From Planctomycetia bacterium (lineage in GTDB: Bacteria > Planctomycetota > Planctomycetia > Pirellulales > S012-138): 34,678 bases of DNA. Location: positions 1 through 34,678 of the forward strand of contig JACOUI010000083.1 in NCBI GenBank assembly GCA_016177915.1. The letters are read 5' to 3'. The notes beneath the pieces were generated by a model that was given only the letters and a program-made list of their open reading frames with translations, made no database searches and was not told where the DNA came from. Below are positions 33,670-34,678 of this stretch, piece after piece; position 1 is the stretch's first letter; each line of letters opens with the position of its first letter. The position numbers and the translations under genes were made by a program.

Positions 33670-34190
33670 AAGAGCCACACGCCCGCAATCACCATCGCGA
33701 GCAAGACGGCGGATAACACGACCACCAGCCACCAGCGAATCCGCCTCGCCGGCAGCGGCTCGCCTTTCGGTTTGGGCACTTCCCGGCTGGCGCGTTCCAG
33801 CTCGTCAATCGTCGTCCCCAGCAGCGCGGCGGCGTATTCGTAATCGGACGCATACGTCGCCCGCTCGCTGGCCATGTCGATTTCCAGCGACGCGAGCATG
33901 TGCTCCAGCTTCTCCGGCGGAAACGCCCGTTCGAGTTGCTTGAGGTAGTGCGCGAACTCGTCGTCGGCCGCGGCCTGAGCGAACGATTCGTGGTGGCCGA
34001 TGAGATGGCCGGGGTTTTGGGCCAGGATTTTGCGTCGGCAGCGGCCGGCCACGGTGTGCAGGCCCAGCGCCGCGGCCGCCGCTCCGGCGAGCACGAGCAT
34101 CTTGTCGCGGTCCCCGGGCTGCCGGCGCGCTTCGCAGGCGCGGGCCAAGTGCAGGCACAGGGCGATGGTTTGCGATGGACGGGCGGACAC
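33651..34190 (-). CDS. Unknown protein with a C-terminal membrane helix
   Basis: Predicted 179-residue protein. It is mostly helical (a segment reads KMLVLAGAAAAALGLHTV), then acidic (FAQAAADDEFAHYLKQLERA), and ends in one transmembrane helix about 155-173 (WWLVVVLSAVLLAMVIAGVW), so it is a tail-anchored or single-span protein. Family not recognised. The start is set at the GTG at 34190-34188 (MSARPSQTIAL); a longer start at 34424 would overlap the divergent gene's start. Its last residues (ESRL) and stop come from the palindromic repeat, so the original C-terminus may have been lost. Confidence 0.6.
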   Translation of the reverse strand: MSARPSQTIALCLHLARACEARRQPGDRDKMLVLAGAAAAALGLHTVAGRCRRKILAQNPGHLIGHHESFAQAAADDEFAHYLKQLERAFPPEKLEHMLASLEIDMASERATYASDYEYAAALLGTTIDELERASREVPKPKGEPLPARRIRWWLVVVLSAVLLAMVIAGVWLLLESRL

Positions 34191-34407
34191 GGTTCTCTCG
34201 AGAACGGCAACGGTGGGTCGCCGCGCGGCGACGTGCGCCCCCGGCGGCGAGGCCTGCGGAAGCAAATGACCACCGCTGCCGCCGACGGCCGCGCCGCGAT
34301 AATATACTACGCCGAGCGCGGGCAGCGACCAACGCGAGGCACCGCCGGGCGACGCGACGTTGGCTTCCCAAATACGAGCACGGGGACGACGAGAACGAGG
34401 AAGAACG

Positions 34408-34678
34408 ATGCGAACCTCCGACATTTTGCACTACGCCTTTCGCGCCCAGGACCCGCGGAAGCTCGGGCACTTTTACGCCCGGCTGTTCGAGGGGCAGTTT
34501 TTCCTGCACCCCACGATGACGGGCCTGGGGATCATCATGGTCAAGCTGAACCATCCGGAGTCCGTTTTTCGCGGGCTCCTGGAGTTCTGGCCGTGGGACG
34601 TGGTCTGGGACGGCCGCGCCGCCGTCTTCCGCAAGGCCCCGCCGCGGCCGACCGAGACCTCCTACGGGCACCTCGCCG
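34408..34678 (+). CDS. VOC (glyoxalase)-like protein, N-terminal part (runs off the window)
   Basis: The first 90 codons are present and the gene continues past the right edge. The start MRTSDILHYAFRAQDPRKLG, followed by HFYARLFEGQFF and MTGLGIIMVKL, resembles VOC-fold proteins, where the first strand and helix read 'HyafRvkDpekagrFYxdlF'. Conserved metal ligands cannot be confirmed in this fragment. GAGG lies eight bases before ATG 34408. It diverges from the single-TM gene; the 217-base gap holds an AT-rich GATAATATAC near 34299-34308 that could be a -10, but no convincing -35. Confidence 0.55.
   Translation, partial: MRTSDILHYAFRAQDPRKLGHFYARLFEGQFFLHPTMTGLGIIMVKLNHPESVFRGLLEFWPWDVVWDGRAAVFRKAPPRPTETSYGHLA

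Overview
The window reads as chromosomal DNA of a high-GC planctomycete (Pirellulales/Gemmatales-like). Supporting this are a large membrane-bound dehydrogenase with HEAT repeats and a C-terminal cytochrome c domain (a PVC-type architecture), two proteins carrying a CxxC...CPxC zinc ribbon, an HTTM-domain protein, a lone HicB-like protein, and many short palindromic repeats at gene ends. The species cannot be named from sequence alone. I see no rRNA, tRNA or CRISPR array.

Layout. 1-188: tail of an IS4-like transposase. 329-6495: divergent M16 metallopeptidase and PVC-type dehydrogenase/cytochrome. 6667-9729: AAA+ ATPase and molybdopterin molybdotransferase (moeA), both leftward. 9740-9890: a 30-bp palindromic tandem array. 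9909-14948: a rearranged macromolecular-synthesis cluster, with rpsU leftward, a six-EF-hand protein rightward, then dnaG and rpoD rightward behind a good sigma-70 promoter. 14991-15986: OppD/DppD-type ABC ATPase. 16068-16280: HicB-like protein. 16316-18305: HTTM membrane protein and its upstream partner. 18570-19589: MoxR ATPase. 19753-20741: a lower-GC two-gene unit, HEPN-like plus BolA-like. 20692-24630: a large unknown protein and a trypsin-like membrane protease. 24757-25110: STAS protein. 25340-26427: small membrane protein and PlsC-type acyltransferase. 26552-27586: NAD-dependent epimerase. 27607-29258: a second lower-GC two-gene unit, an OLD/ABC-type ATPase plus a 156-residue unknown protein. 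29652-33537: SDR, DUF1015 and acyl-CoA carboxyltransferase, all leftward. 33651-34678: single-TM unknown protein and the start of a VOC-like gene.

Most genes are core or lineage-typical housekeeping functions: replication, transcription, translation, Moco synthesis, lipid synthesis and proteolysis. The two lower-GC pairs stand out as accessory DNA and are the best candidates for undescribed systems. The ATPase pair has its epimerase neighbour's complete 3' end on one side and a decayed copy of the same 3' end on the other, which suggests insertion or duplication at that site. The HEPN/BolA-like pair overlaps by 22 bp and runs 50 bp into the convergent neighbour.

At least seven families of short inverted repeats mark gene boundaries. 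In two cases (moxR and the 33651-34190 gene) the stop codon itself lies in the repeat, so these elements shape gene ends as well as occupying intergenic space.
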